A stretch of 64,000 bases of DNA from positions 7,849,065-7,913,064 of the forward strand of contig NW_024725489.1 in NCBI RefSeq assembly GCF_018991925.1, read 5' to 3'. Shown in pieces: positions 44,500 to 54,928 of this stretch. The notes under the pieces were generated by a model that was not told where the DNA came from, did not search any database, and saw nothing but the letters and a program-made list of their open reading frames with translations. Origin of the DNA: Homarus americanus (Eukaryota > Arthropoda > Malacostraca > Decapoda > Nephropidae). Within the stretch, counting starts at the first letter, position 1. Each line of letters begins with the position of its first letter. Position numbers and translations under genes: made by a program.

Positions 44500-45890
44500 C
44501 CAACAACTTGATGAGTACTTTTCTGTTCTGAATCCATCTCAAGCAAAAGATCTCACTCTGCTATTATCAACATTTCCTAAAGTCAATGTCAGACTTAGGG
44601 TTTTGCAATATACTAAACATGATATTAAGCTAATCTCAGATGATGTACAACCCATTAGGCATTCAGCATATCGACTAAATCCACAAAAAAGAGATTATGA
44701 AAAAAGTAGGTAGATTTTTTTTTAAAATATAACTTAGCGAGCCTAGTACCTCCCCTGGGCTTCACCTTGCCTTCTCATTCCAAAACCCGATGGCACTTTT
44801 CGTTTCCTGTACCGATTATCGCAAGTGAACCAGGTCACTGTCTCAGACTCCTACCCTTTACCTTTGATTGAAGATATAATAGACAGCATAGGCTGTGCCA
44901 AATTTGATTTCAGTACCGTGACCTGTTGAAAGGATATTAATAAGTGGGACTCACGGATAGGGCAAAATAATCTCGGCATTTATAACTCCATTTGGTCTTT
45001 TTTCTTCAATATTTGGTTATGGCGTTTGGCTTTTTCTAATGCTCCGCCACATTCCAGAGGGCCATCAACTAATTCAGGATCTAGTGGGACGTTCGCCTAC
45101 CCGGATGACCTGGTAGGTGTCGGACGGCTGGGACGAACATCTGGTGCGTTTGGGAGATACTGTTGGCACGACTGCAAGAGACTGATCACCATAAATTGGT
45201 TAAATCTGCTTTGGCCGGGCCTCAGTGACTTACCTTGACATATCGTTGGGTATGGTATGGCGAGACCCAGACGCAAACGTTAAAGCCATCTTGCCTCCCA
45301 CCCAAGGACGAGGAAGGAACTCATGCGCGCCTCTGGGGACGTGTGGCTACTCACTGCCGGTTCTGCAGTAACTTTCCAGCTGCAGGGACCCCTCACAGAC
45401 CTTACCAGTTCTGGGCGTCCCTTCCATCTGGGAAAAGAAATGCGACCAGTCTTCCACCGCCTCAAAGCCTCTTGCCTCTAAACCTGTAGTCCACCCCCTG
45501 ACTACACCTTGCCCCTTCCATCTGCAAATCGACGCTTGCGTGTCAAGTGGGGGCTGTTGTGCTCCTACAACCCGACCCAACCACACTGATGTCCCACCCC
45601 TGTGGCATATTGATCTCGCCAAGCTGAAAAACATCAGACCAACTACTGACCATAGAGAAGGAGGCCCTCACTCTGGTGTTGGCAATAAAGAAGTTTGAAT
45701 GTTACCCAGTCTTGCCCACAAACAACCCTAGTCTTCACCGACCATAACCCACCCACGTTCATCCAAACCAACAAGACCTCCAACCAGCGAATCCTCCCTG
45801 GGCTCTCCTCACCCAGCCCTATAATCTACAAGTCCGGCACATAAAGGGGGTGGACAACCTGATTGCAGACTCCTTATCCCGAGCTCCAGT
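44500..45890 (+). pseudogene. Gypsy-5 RT and RNase H remnants
   Basis: Traceable: PIRHSAYRLNPQKR (pre-RT), FDFSTVT (catalytic Asp region), FAYPDDLVGV, where the YxDD box keeps both Asp residues, KEALTLVLAIKKFE (RNase H) and VFTDHNPPTFIQTNK followed by HIKGVDNLIADSLSRAP at the end. Stops and shifts occur throughout. About 460 residues' worth of coding is present. Confidence 0.65.
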
Positions 45891-46012
45891 GGAAATGCAG
45901 CAAGCTTGCAATTCCTTCCGAAAAGTTCTCCAAGAAACTATTTCATGTAGATCCACAATGAAAACGTGGATAAGATAAATCTTGATAAATAAGAAATTCT
46001 TAAAAATTACAT

Positions 46013-46081
46013 GAGAGAGGCTTAAATATACAGGGTGACCTCATGTTTTATAAGGTCACCCTGTATATTTAAGCCTCTCTC
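46013..46081. repeat. Perfect 29-bp inverted repeat
   Basis: Left arm 46013-46041 contains GAGGCTTAAATATACAGGG; right arm 46053-46081 is its exact complement; the spacer is 11 bases (CATGTTTTATA). It forms a strong hairpin. Confidence 0.95.
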
Positions 46082-46095
46082 TGTCCATGTAATCC

Positions 46096-46138
46096 AGTTG
46101 CCTCTGAAGATGTCTTGAAAAAACGAAAGCTAAGGTGC
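46096..46138 (+). ncRNA. Hammerhead-like motif in PLE tail, stem II lost
   Basis: CTGAAGA and GAAAGCTAAGGTGC are kept, but the hairpin reads GTCTTGAAAAAAC where the other copies have GTCTT-GAATA-AAGAC, so the stem II arm is deleted. Confidence 0.4.
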
Positions 46139-46171
46139 TCCGTTGTTTCCTTCCGTGATTTTATCAAGGTT

Positions 46172-47820
46172 AGAAACCATTGTGTACCTAGAAGAACTCT
46201 TTCTGTAACAAATTATCATAGCAATCAAGGAAATGATAATTATGATGGTAGGTATAATGAAACCAGGTAGGATTATACCGGAAGATAAATATAAAGGAAG
46301 AGAATCCTGTAAGTCAGGAAACTGTGTTTCAATAATATAAGATAGAAGTTTAAGCTTATCAGAGGTAATTAGAAGACTGCTGAAATTTATATTCTGGAAC
46401 AATGGTATAGGTCCCAGTTCAGAAGTAATGTTTGTGACAAATGCAAGATGTAGGCAAGGATGTGATTGCATTACTCCTAATTGCACAATAGTCTGGTGCC
46501 ATATGATAACCTTCCACTACTAAATGTTTACCTACATCCTGGCATATAAGTATCACAGTGGTATGATTTAGAAAACTAGAAATACTGCACATTATTGACA
46601 TGTGGTATTGGAGTGCATTCACATGTGGTATTGGAGTGTATTCACATTGTTGTAGGGCTGTAGATGCATTAGTTTGTACTATAGTTAATTCACATGTAGC
46701 TTCTGCAGCCCGTGTGAAAACGAAAGCATACACAGGACATACATGCAAGTGCAAATATGTTGACTTACAATGATTTAGGACTTCATGCTTAGTCACAGCA
46801 ACTAATAAAAATCTTCTGATACAACTATTAGTTCAGTTTGTTTGTTCAGAATTAAAACATCATCGTTCGTTTTCAATAGAAATGGTTCCAAATGCCATGC
46901 ATAAAAAAAGGTGATTTTAGTGGAATATGTATTAGTATATCTTTATGCGTTAATGTTGCCTCCAATAATGGGTAATAATACTCCACTTCATGCTCCTGAA
47001 AGATAGGAGTTAGATGATATTTAGTTATGACTATATGTAAAGCGGCAATAAGTTGACCAACTGGCTACAACTGTGCCTCAACACGACCTTACGTTTCATT
47101 CACTATTTCAGCTATGAGCCTGCTGTTAGTTTCTCTGAAGGCTTGTAAAGGGGCTTCAGCTGCGTGCATATATTCTGTAAAGCAGAGTAGCCATTCTAGT
47201 GTGGATTCTGACCGTGTGAATCCCCGGACAATTCGTGTTAGTTGTTTAGTTTCGTCAACAATAACATTCATTTGAGAGGTCAGAGTTTGTACCGCCTTGT
47301 AGGACTATTCAATGGCCCTATTTTATTTCTTAATCGCTTCTGAAACTGCATTCATTTTATTCCCTAGTTTAGCTACATCTTCGGCGGTTGCCATACCAAA
47401 CAGGGTGTTACTTATTAAACCAAGAAAATTAAATAGACCACATTTTTGACGCCGCTGAGAATGTACATTCTTCCCGATGTCTTCAGGAGATATAGGGAGC
47501 TTTCTCTCTAAGTGATTCACACGTTTGAGTAGACTATTCATACGGTCGTTCTGAAGTGAGATGGTCTTTCGGAGTGTTGCAGAGTTTACATAGCTGATTC
47601 AATGTGGACAGCTATTGACCTCAGGTGCACTGGCATGCGTACTAATTGATGGAGCTCGTACTTGAGAGTGACAAGGTGTTGTACTACAAATATTTTGCTT
47701 AGTGGGGCAACTAAAGTTCCGGGTTTGACGACGTCTGCTGGGGATGCAGCTGTTGCTACCGCACTCCAGACCAACAGGGTAATTAACGATTTTTGTTTGC
47801 TGATCGTAGTTTTTGACGAT
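46172..47820 (-). pseudogene. Gypsy-3 env (F-like), frameshifted
   Basis: The N-terminal signal-like segment (VWSAVATAASP) is near 47770. A polybasic site (RRQKC) lies before a hydrophobic fusion-peptide-like segment GLFNFLGLISNTLFG at about 47440, followed by TAEDVAKLGNKMN, then an amphipathic helical region (47271-47089), a Cys-bearing ectodomain (46796-46419) and a membrane anchor (PTIIIIISLIAMIICY). The polybasic site does not fit the usual RxxR furin rule. At least four frame changes inactivate it. It joins PLE sequence within the cytoplasmic tail. In relatives this is a membrane glycoprotein that fuses cells; this copy cannot make one. Confidence 0.7.
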
Positions 47821-48716
47821 ATGTATTGTCTATCGTTATATTTTGTTGAGCAACTGTTGTAGTAGAAGTAGGATGTTCTTGACTGACATTTGGGATCACT
47901 ACTAAGTCTCTGCTGACTTTTTTCATTCTATCTACATGTACTATATCTGTGACATTTGTCGTTGGCTTAACTACTTGGAATTTGTTTCCATGTTCTTTCT
48001 CTCTTATCACGTACGGAACTGTGAATTTAGGCGAGAGTTTTGATATGCATTCCGGTGCTTTTATCATTACTTTGTTTCCTATTTCTAGAGTTATAGGATT
48101 AGCTTTTTTATGTTGCTTGCAGATAATTTCAGCACGTGAGGCTGCTGAGTGTTTTTGTAGTTTTCCATGGATGCTTGTGAAAACACTGATTTGCTTCTTG
48201 GCATAGTCATCCGTGTTGTACACAGATTGTGGGGTTCCTGCTAGTAGATCATATGGCAAGTGTTTATCGGTACCGTAAATTATGTAGTATAGCGATTTGC
48301 CTGTAAAGCTATTTATAGATCCATTGATGAACGCTGGAACTTGTGGAAGCCAGTCCCCCCAGGAACTATGCATTAGATTCACCACATGTCAGAGAATTTC
48401 AAGAATTTTTCTGTTTGTACGCTCGACCAACCCATTTGAAGATGGGTGGTAGGCAGTTGCGAAGGTTTGTGTGATGTCGCATTGCTGGCAATTTGCTATT
48501 AAGAGTTGACTCTTAAATTCTGTCCCGTTATCTGAGATTATCACTCTAGGTGTAGAAAAAGGACAGATAATATGAGTAAGTAATGCATGAGCCACTGATT
48601 CGACCGACTTGTTCTGAAATGGTGCCAATACCACAAATCTAGAGAAGTGGTCAACGCAGACAAGTATGTAACAAGAGCCTTGATGGCTTTTAGTTAGGTT
48701 CAATAAAATCGATCGC
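47783..48716 (-). pseudogene. Gypsy-3 integrase, core and C-terminal domains
   Basis: The first frame (48736-48389) holds VCVDHFSRFVV (D), SDNGTEFKS (D) and HPSSNGLVERTNRKI (E), a full D,D-35-E set. A stop near 48389 is followed by a second frame (48385-47783) with the C-terminal module: NKVMIKAPE, KLSPKFTVPYVI and VHVDRMKKV (a GPY/F-like chromodomain-region strand set). It runs on towards the env start. Integrase would insert the cDNA into the genome. The N-terminal zinc finger lies beyond the hAT and is missing. Confidence 0.75.
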
Positions 48717-48724
48717 GACTGTAT
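48717..48724. repeat. 8-bp hAT target duplication, left (GACTGTAT)
   Basis: GACTGTAT precedes CAGAGTTGCC and is repeated exactly at 49675-49682. Confidence 0.9.
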
Positions 48725-49674
48725 CAGAGTTGCCAACTTAGCGACTTTGTAGCTAGATCTAGAGCTTTTTGTTTTTTTCTAGCGACATTTTAGAGCGATT
48801 TGCGACTTGTCGCAAATCTAGAGATATCCACAGAAATCTAGCGACTTTCTGGATACTTTTGGACTGTCTATGAAAACTCAGTTTTCCTAATTTCGAGCCA
48901 TAATATATAGCAACGGGGTTACAGGGACAATAAATAATAAGAAAAGTTTAATACATTTGAACGGGTCGTGGTACAGAAGGAGGGGCACGTCTATTTCCTG
49001 ATCACTTGATGTCAGCCCGTCCATGCATCTAACACCCTAAAATTGTGGTCAGAAGTGGCAAATTACAGAGATGCGACAGGTGAAAACCCTTACCATGATC
49101 TGGCTGAAATTGCACTCGCTGCCTTATCTCTTCCGCATTCAAACGCAGATGTAGAGCGCACATTTAGTAATATGAACTTTGTGAAATCAAAATTGCGCAA
49201 CAAAATGAAACTATCGACATTAAAGGCAATTCTTACAATAAAGTATGGGTTAAAAAGACAGAACACCTGTTGTGCAAGTTATGAACTTCCTAGTGATATT
49301 TTAAGAAAGATAGGGACTGTGGAGGCATACAGTTACAAGATATCTACACGAGAACCTGAACCAAGCTCTTCACATGCTTCCAGCTCTACAGTTGTTCACA
49401 CTGCCGACGACTACGAAGAGGGCTGTTATGCAATTACTATTGAATAATAGGTAAGTGTGCACATTAAACTTTAAGAAAATAATATTTTTATTTTTACATA
49501 ATGCATTTTATTTATACTCCGTCCATTATAGTCGGCATTATGAAAATATTATTTGCATCAAATTACTGAAGGGGGGGAATAATAGCTAGCGACTTTCCAT
49601 TGAAGATTTAGCGACATTTAGCTACTTTTAGGTACCAGCCTAGTGACATTTGAAAATCCGAGTTGGCAACCCTG
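48725..49674 (+). mobile_element. hAT DNA transposon, 950-bp internally deleted copy
   Basis: Inverted ends CAGAGTTGCCAACT and the complement of CAGGGTTGCCAACT, with the 8-bp duplication GACTGTAT on both sides, the exact hAT hallmark. Short repeats with AGCGAC occur near both ends (TTAGCGACTTT, CTAGCGACATTT), typical transposase-binding sites. Only the C-terminal part of the transposase remains. It interrupts the Gypsy-3 integrase. Confidence 0.9.
49043..49447 (+). pseudogene. hAT transposase C-terminal dimerisation domain
   Basis: A 134-codon frame with YHDLAEIALAALSLPHSNAD then VERTFSNMNFVKSKLRNKM, the hAT dimerisation domain (Dimer_Tnp_hAT family), including the conserved S/N-x-D-x-E-R-x-F-S block. 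The catalytic RNase-H core is deleted. It has a stop at 49445. Acting in trans it could dimerise but not cut. Confidence 0.8.
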
Positions 49675-49682
49675 GACTGTAT
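49675..49682. repeat. 8-bp hAT target duplication, right (GACTGTAT)
   Basis: Exact match of 48717-48724. Confidence 0.9.
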
Positions 49683-49700
49683 ACCAGGGACGTGACAGAG

Positions 49701-50181
49701 CGCACCCAACCTTCATAGCAAGTCGACGTGCTACGCGTCGCTCCCTGCTCAGTTCAAATCGCTGACCTTTACGACTGTCTGCCTTGTTTTTCGCGTTGGG
49801 TCCGTTCTGACTGCTTTATCGTGTAGTTGTACATGGATATCATTATTCTTGTACACTGCGCTTCTTCCCTATCCTATCATTTCGCCTAGAGTCCCTGCTG
49901 TTTGGTAACGACGCGAACCCTGCGGGCAGAGCCTCAAGGGGGGCCCTCAGAGGGCTGCTGAGTCGAGACAGTAAGGGTGGCAACAATTTCTGTTAGGGAT
50001 TCGACAGTGCTTCATAACCTGTTACTGCTAGGTGTTAGGGCTTGGCTAGGCCCCCGCCAGGGGATTGTCTGTTCACCCTACCCCTAGACCCGTCTTTACT
50101 CGCCCAGCAAGCGGACAGAAGGAGCGGCATCCATGGGGTTTAGCTGAGGTGGACAGATTAGGTAGAATTTTCATTCATTCT
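49701..50181. other. Unassigned GC-richer sequence up to the N gap
   Basis: No gene motif. It may be flanking DNA of Gypsy-3. Confidence 0.4.
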
Positions 50182-50281
50182 NNNNNNNNNNNNNNNNNNN
50201 NNNNNNNNNNNNNNNNNNNNNNNNNNNNNNNNNNNNNNNNNNNNNNNNNNNNNNNNNNNNNNNNNNNNNNNNNNNNNNNNN
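50182..50281. other. Assembly gap (100 N)
   Basis: Exactly 100 N, immediately before a CAT/CAC microsatellite. Confidence 0.98.
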
Positions 50282-50310
50282 TCGGTATGCTTCGTTCAGT
50301 TACGTATTGC

Positions 50311-50850
50311 TCATCACCACCACCATCACCACCATCACCATTATCATCATCATCATCATCATCATCATCATCTTATCATCACCACCACCACCCTCACCAC
50401 AAATCATCATCATCATCACATCATCATCATCTTATCATCATCACCATCACCATCCCACCACCACCATCATTATCACCATTATCATCATCATCTATCATCA
50501 TCACCATCACCATCATCATCTTAATCTTATCATCATCACCATCACCACCATCACCATTATCATCATCATCTTATCATCACCACCACCACCATCATTATCA
50601 CCATTATCATCATCATCTTATCATCATCACCATCACCATCTACCACCACCATCATTATCACCATTATCATCATCATCTTATCATCATCACCATCACCATC
50701 ATCATCATCTTAACATCATCACCATCACCACCCTCACCACCATCATCATCATCTTAACATCACCACCACCACCATCATTAGCACCATTATCATCATCTTA
50801 TCATCACCATCACCACCCTCACCACCGTCACCACCGTCACCATCACCATT
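50311..50850. repeat. (CAT/CAC)n trinucleotide microsatellite
   Basis: About 540 bases of CAT, CAC and ATC triplets with higher-order pattern (TCATCATCACCATCACC recurring). Apparent His/Ser/Pro frames are artefacts. Confidence 0.95.
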
Positions 50851-51079
50851 CACCCACACAAAATTATTAAATACAAAACAGGAGTACATCAGACAAAAAT
50901 ATTGTGGTCATGTTATAATTTGATCGACCCAAGGAGGCAACATCCCACAAATTAGCGATCGTTCACCCTATTTTATGTTCCAATTAATTCCATCCATTTT
51001 TCTTGATGTTATTACGTTACTTTATAATCTCTAATGTAACATATTATTCAGTTATTTTTAGATATGAGTTTGTGGTGAA

Positions 51080-51081
<2 letters not shown>

Positions 51082-51120
<39 letters not shown>
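51082..51120. repeat. (TG)n microsatellite
   Basis: About 39 bases of pure TG. Confidence 0.95.
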
Positions 51121-51121
<1 letters not shown>

Positions 51122-51174
51122 CGGCTATGTGGGTTACTGTATATTACATAACACTAGACGATACAAAGAAAATC

Positions 51175-51573
51175 CTGGACCCTGCTACCCGGATCCGCTG
51201 CAGACCTACTACCCGGACCCCCTTCCTGGACCTGCTACCCGGACCCTGCTACCGGACCCTGCTACCTGGACCCTGCTACCTGACCTGCTACCCAACCCTG
51301 CTACCCGGACCCTGCTACCCGGACCCTGCTACCCCGGACCCTGCTACCTGGACCCTGCTACCTGGACCCTGCTACCCGGACCTGCTACCCCGGACCCTGC
51401 TACCCGGACCCTGCTGCGGACCTTGCTCCTGACCCTGAACCCTACCCATTGCCCTGCAATCCTGGACCTGCTACCTGAAACCCTGCTACCTGGACCCTGC
51501 TATCGGACCCTGCTATCCGGACCCTGCTACCCTGAACCCTGCTACCTGAACCCTGCTACCCTGGACCCTGCTA
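51175..51573. repeat. Minisatellite, 14-15-bp unit (CCTGCTACCCGGAC)
   Basis: About 27 imperfect units such as CCTGCTACCCGGAC and CCTGCTACCTGGAC, with insertions and deletions. Open frames across it are artefacts. Confidence 0.95.
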
Positions 51574-51586
51574 CCTGTTGATAGCT

Positions 51587-52000
51587 GTTTTGGTATCACA
51601 TTAATTGTTTTAATTAAGTTCTGGAAGTCTTTACGTGGCGGGAGCTTGATGTAAACACTTCTTGTGTTTTTCCTTTATTGTTGAAGCAAATATATACACA
51701 GATATTATCTGAGTGAATAAATTATGAATTCTCTCAGGGAGTGTTGCCGAATACACTTTGTGAGGAACACCTGAGTTACGTGTTCTTCCCTGATCCAAGT
51801 GGTAAGTTCTCTCCCTCCTCTAGGCGTGAGAGAGAGGCGTCAGCCGGTTGTTTGATTAATCAGCTGACCTGCGCTCTACCTCTTGAGATAATTACAAGCT
51901 CAGCCGTCTATTATCGTCAACAGGTTGGTCATTGTTAAATAACTTGGTGAATAAGTTGGTGTTATTCATTTGGGCGAATATTTATATGAAGCAAAAGTCC
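51587..52000. repeat. Dispersed repeat R2, copy 2
   Basis: Diverged copy of 40237-40688 sharing the left phrase (CATTAATTGTTTTAA, AAGTTCTGGA) and the right phrase (AATAACTTGGTG, TTTGGGCGAATATTTATAT). It lies directly beside the end of Gypsy-4 env. Confidence 0.5.
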
Positions 52001-52008
52001 TCATGGTT

Positions 52009-53685
52009 TTAAATCCCTAGGTATACCGTATCATGTTTCAATAAACTGTTATATCTTGCACAAGCTTTTCCAATGCCTTTTTGGGGAGTTTTCTTGGAAG
52101 CTATTGTGTACCCAGAAGGCATTTTCCTGTAACAAATTATTATAACAGTCAAGGAAATAATATTATAATGGCAGGTATGATGAAACCAGGTGTTTTTCAT
52201 TAATGTAAGACGGAAGTTTAAGCTTATCAGAGACTGTGTAGCTGCTGAGATTAATATTCAGTAAAAATGGTTTGGGTACCAGTTCCTTGGTAATGTTTGA
52301 TACAAATGCTAGGTGATGGCGAGTAGGCAAGATTTGTGCTTGCATTACTGTTGAGTTCACAATAGTCTGGTGCTACAGAAATGTTTACCTACACCCTGAC
52401 ATATGGAGTATTACATTGGTTGGTTTGGAAAATAAAAAATATTGCACACAACTGACATACGCGTAAACACTAACCTATAAAATTATTGGGGTGTATTCAC
52501 ATTGCTGTTAGAACTGTAGAAACATTAGTTTGTATTATAGCTAGTTCACAAGTAGCTTCTGCGGCCAAATGTGGCAAAGCATAGGCAGGACATACATGTA
52601 AGTGCAAGCATGATGACTTACAATGATTTAGGACTTCATGCTTAGCCACAGCAACTAACGAAAACTCTTCGAACCACTATTAGTTCAGTTCTCTGTTAGA
52701 ACCAAAGATCGTCATTCATCCTCAATAGAAATGGTTCCCAAATGACATGCACTAAACTTCTGTAGTGATTTTTAGTAAATGTGTATCAGTATTGCTTCAT
52801 GCGTTAAGGATGCTTCCAATAAAGGGGTAGTAATATTCCACGTCGTGCTCCTGAAAGATAGAAGTTAGATGATAATCAGTTTCAGCTATATGAAAAGCGG
52901 CAATAAGTTGACGAACTGGCAGCAGCAACTGTGCATCTACACGACCTAAACCTGAATTCACTAAATCAGCTATGAGCCTATCATTGGTAACTGTGAGAGC
53001 TTGTACAGAGGCTTAACATACAGGCATATATTCTGTTAGGCAGAGTAGCCATTCTAGTGTTAGCACGACCGTGTGAATCCTGGACAAGCACGTGTTAGTT
53101 GGTTAGTTTCGTCAACAAAGCATTCATCTGAGAGTTCCAGAGTTTGTACTGCCTTGTAGGCCTGTGTAATGGCCCGAGTCTGTTTCATAACCGCTTCTGA
53201 AACGGCGTTCATTCGTTTCCCTAGTTTGCTTCACATCTTCTGCGGTTGCCTTTACTAAACAGGTTGTTACTTATTAAACCAACAAAATTAAATAGACCGA
53301 GTTTTTTACGCCGATGAGAATGTACATTCTTCCGAAGTCTTCAGGAGATATGAGGAGCTTTCCCTCGAAGTGTCTTACGCGTTTGGAGCAGACTGTTCAT
53401 ACGGGCGTTGTGAAGTAGAATAGTTTATCGAAAGGTTGTAGAGATGGTAGATTGTTTTTCGAGATCTTGAAGAGTGTGCAAGCTGTTTCAATGTGGACGG
53501 CTATTGACCTCAGGTGCACAGGCATGCGCCTAGATAATGGAGCTGGTACTGACAGTTACGACGTCTTCCACTACAAGTACTTTCCCCAGTGGAACAATTA
53601 AAGCTACGGGTTTGATGATGTCTGCTGGGGATACGGCTGTTGCTACAGCGCTCCATGCCAACAGGAGTAGCGATTTCCAAGCCAT
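52009..53685 (-). pseudogene. Gypsy-4 env (F-like), many frameshifts
   Basis: ATG at 53685 begins a good signal peptide (MAWKSLLLLAWSAVATA). Downstream the same landmarks as Gypsy-3 are found in shifted frames: the cleavage and fusion-peptide region near 53320-53260, an amphipathic helix region near 53100, a Cys ectodomain near 52600 and the membrane anchor followed by ICYRKMPSGYTIASKK with a stop at 52009. The length (about 1.68 kb) fits an F-like env of about 550 residues. Too many small indels exist for function. Confidence 0.65.
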
Positions 53686-53699
53686 GCCTGGAAAAGGGG

Positions 53700-54880
53700 C
53701 GAGGATAATTAATGTTTTTGTTTGCTGATCGCAGTTTTGACGATACGTCTTGTCTATTGTTGTGTTGTGTTGAGTAACTGTCGTAGCAGAAGTAGGATGT
53801 ACTTGACTGACATTAGGGTCCCTATTAGTCTCTCTGCTGACTTTTCATTCTATCTACATGTACTATATCTGTGACGTTTGTCGTTGGCTCAACTACATGG
53901 AATTTGTTTCATGTTCTTTCCTTTAATCAGGTATGGACCCTGTGAATTTAGGCGAAAGTTTGATATAGGTTCTAGCACTTTTATCATTACTGCTTCTCCT
54001 ATTTCTAGGATTTGAGCTTTGCGTTTTATGTTGCTTGCACTTCATTTCAGCACGTGGGGCTGCTATATGTTTTCGTACTTTTCCGCATGTAGTATGGTAC
54101 GAGTTGCCTGCAAAGCTATTGATAGATCCATTGATGGATGTTGCTACTTTTTAGTATGATCCTCCCAGGAACTGTGCATCGGATTCACACGTGTCGGAGA
54201 ATCTCAAAATTTTACGATTTAACGCTCGACCAACCCATCTGGATGGATGGTAGGCAGTTGTGAAGGTTTGTGTGATGTATTGACTTTATATTGCTGTTAG
54301 AGTTGATTCTTAAATTATGCCCCGTTATCTGAGAGTATCACTCCAGGTGAAGAAAAAGGATAGATGGATGAGTGACTAACACATGAGCCACTGCTTCGGC
54401 AGACTTATTCTGCAATAATTAAATTACCACAAATCTGGAAGTGGCCAGCACTTACCTGGGGTATGTAATTAGAGCCTTGGTAGCTTTTTTGGTAGTTGCT
54501 TTATAAATCTGATCGCTTTGTATCCCATGGACGTTACGGCGTCGGGTATTCTAAGATTGGAGCGGGATCCATAGTTGTTCCCTTGTGTTTTGAACAATAT
54601 AAACATTTAGCAATGTGATACTCGATGTCGGTCCTCATAGTTTCCAATAATATTTTTGTCTAATTTCTGGTAGACATTTGCCTCGCCCTGGATGCCCAGC
54701 TCGGGGTGCATCATGGAAGAGGGTGAGGATGTATTCCTTTTATGAAGTAGAAATAACAATTTCAGAGATTGACTCTTATTGTGTTTTCAGTGCGCGTTAT
54801 GGTATGTCGTGCCGCAACCCAAACTCTGAGAGTGGTAGAGGTAATTTGGGCAAATTTACTTCATCTCCCGTTTGTAAGGC
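53700..54880 (-). pseudogene. Gypsy-4 integrase, heavily degraded
   Basis: Homologous at DNA level to the Gypsy-3 integrase (AGTCAACACC-type regions, the GGATGGATGGTAGGCAG block coding HPS near 54240, and CATGTACTATATCTGTGAC coding the VHVDR region near 53870). No open frame exceeds 70 codons, so it is only recognisable by comparison. Confidence 0.6.
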
Positions 54881-54928
54881 ATAGATAACCTTGGACCATA
54901 GTGGATCCTGTAACTGTTCATCCCTTAA

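Larger units (their letters stand above)
40689..45900 (+). mobile_element. Gypsy-5: Gmr1-like Gypsy retrotransposon, decayed
   Basis: The order is LTR, PBS, repeat-bearing leader, gag, zinc knuckle, protease, integrase C-terminal remnant, RT, RNase H. Integrase before RT is unusual for Gypsy and is the hallmark of Gmr1-type elements; the gag wording (WPKDQW, VEFAQEK, YRQKF) also fits that lineage. The 3' LTR is missing: the element ends at about 45900 and is followed by PLE sequence. Confidence 0.7.
45928..46172 (+). mobile_element. PLE 3' tail fragment with hairpin
   Basis: The phrase TTTCATGTAGATCCACAATG (also at 25541) starts it. A perfect 29-bp inverted repeat (46013-46041 and 46053-46081) precedes the PLE tail CAGTTGCCTCTGAAGATGTC...GATTTTATCAAG. 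The fragment links Gypsy-5 to Gypsy-3. Confidence 0.65.
46172..49700 (-). mobile_element. Gypsy-3: env-bearing Gypsy, minus strand, split by hAT
   Basis: Integrase (49700 to 47783, with the hAT inserted at 48725-49674) then env (about 47820 to 46172). Related to Gypsy-2 and Gypsy-4 by matching integrase and env. Gag, protease and RT are absent and no LTR is seen, so this is the 3' half of an element. The integrase is the best preserved of the family, with all three catalytic residues. Confidence 0.75.

Noticed and set aside
50311..50850. His/Ser/Pro-rich open frames
   Set aside because: Pure translation of a CAT/CAC microsatellite.
51003..51581. 192-codon frame with CYPDP-like repeats
   Set aside because: Translation of the TG microsatellite and the 14-15-bp minisatellite.
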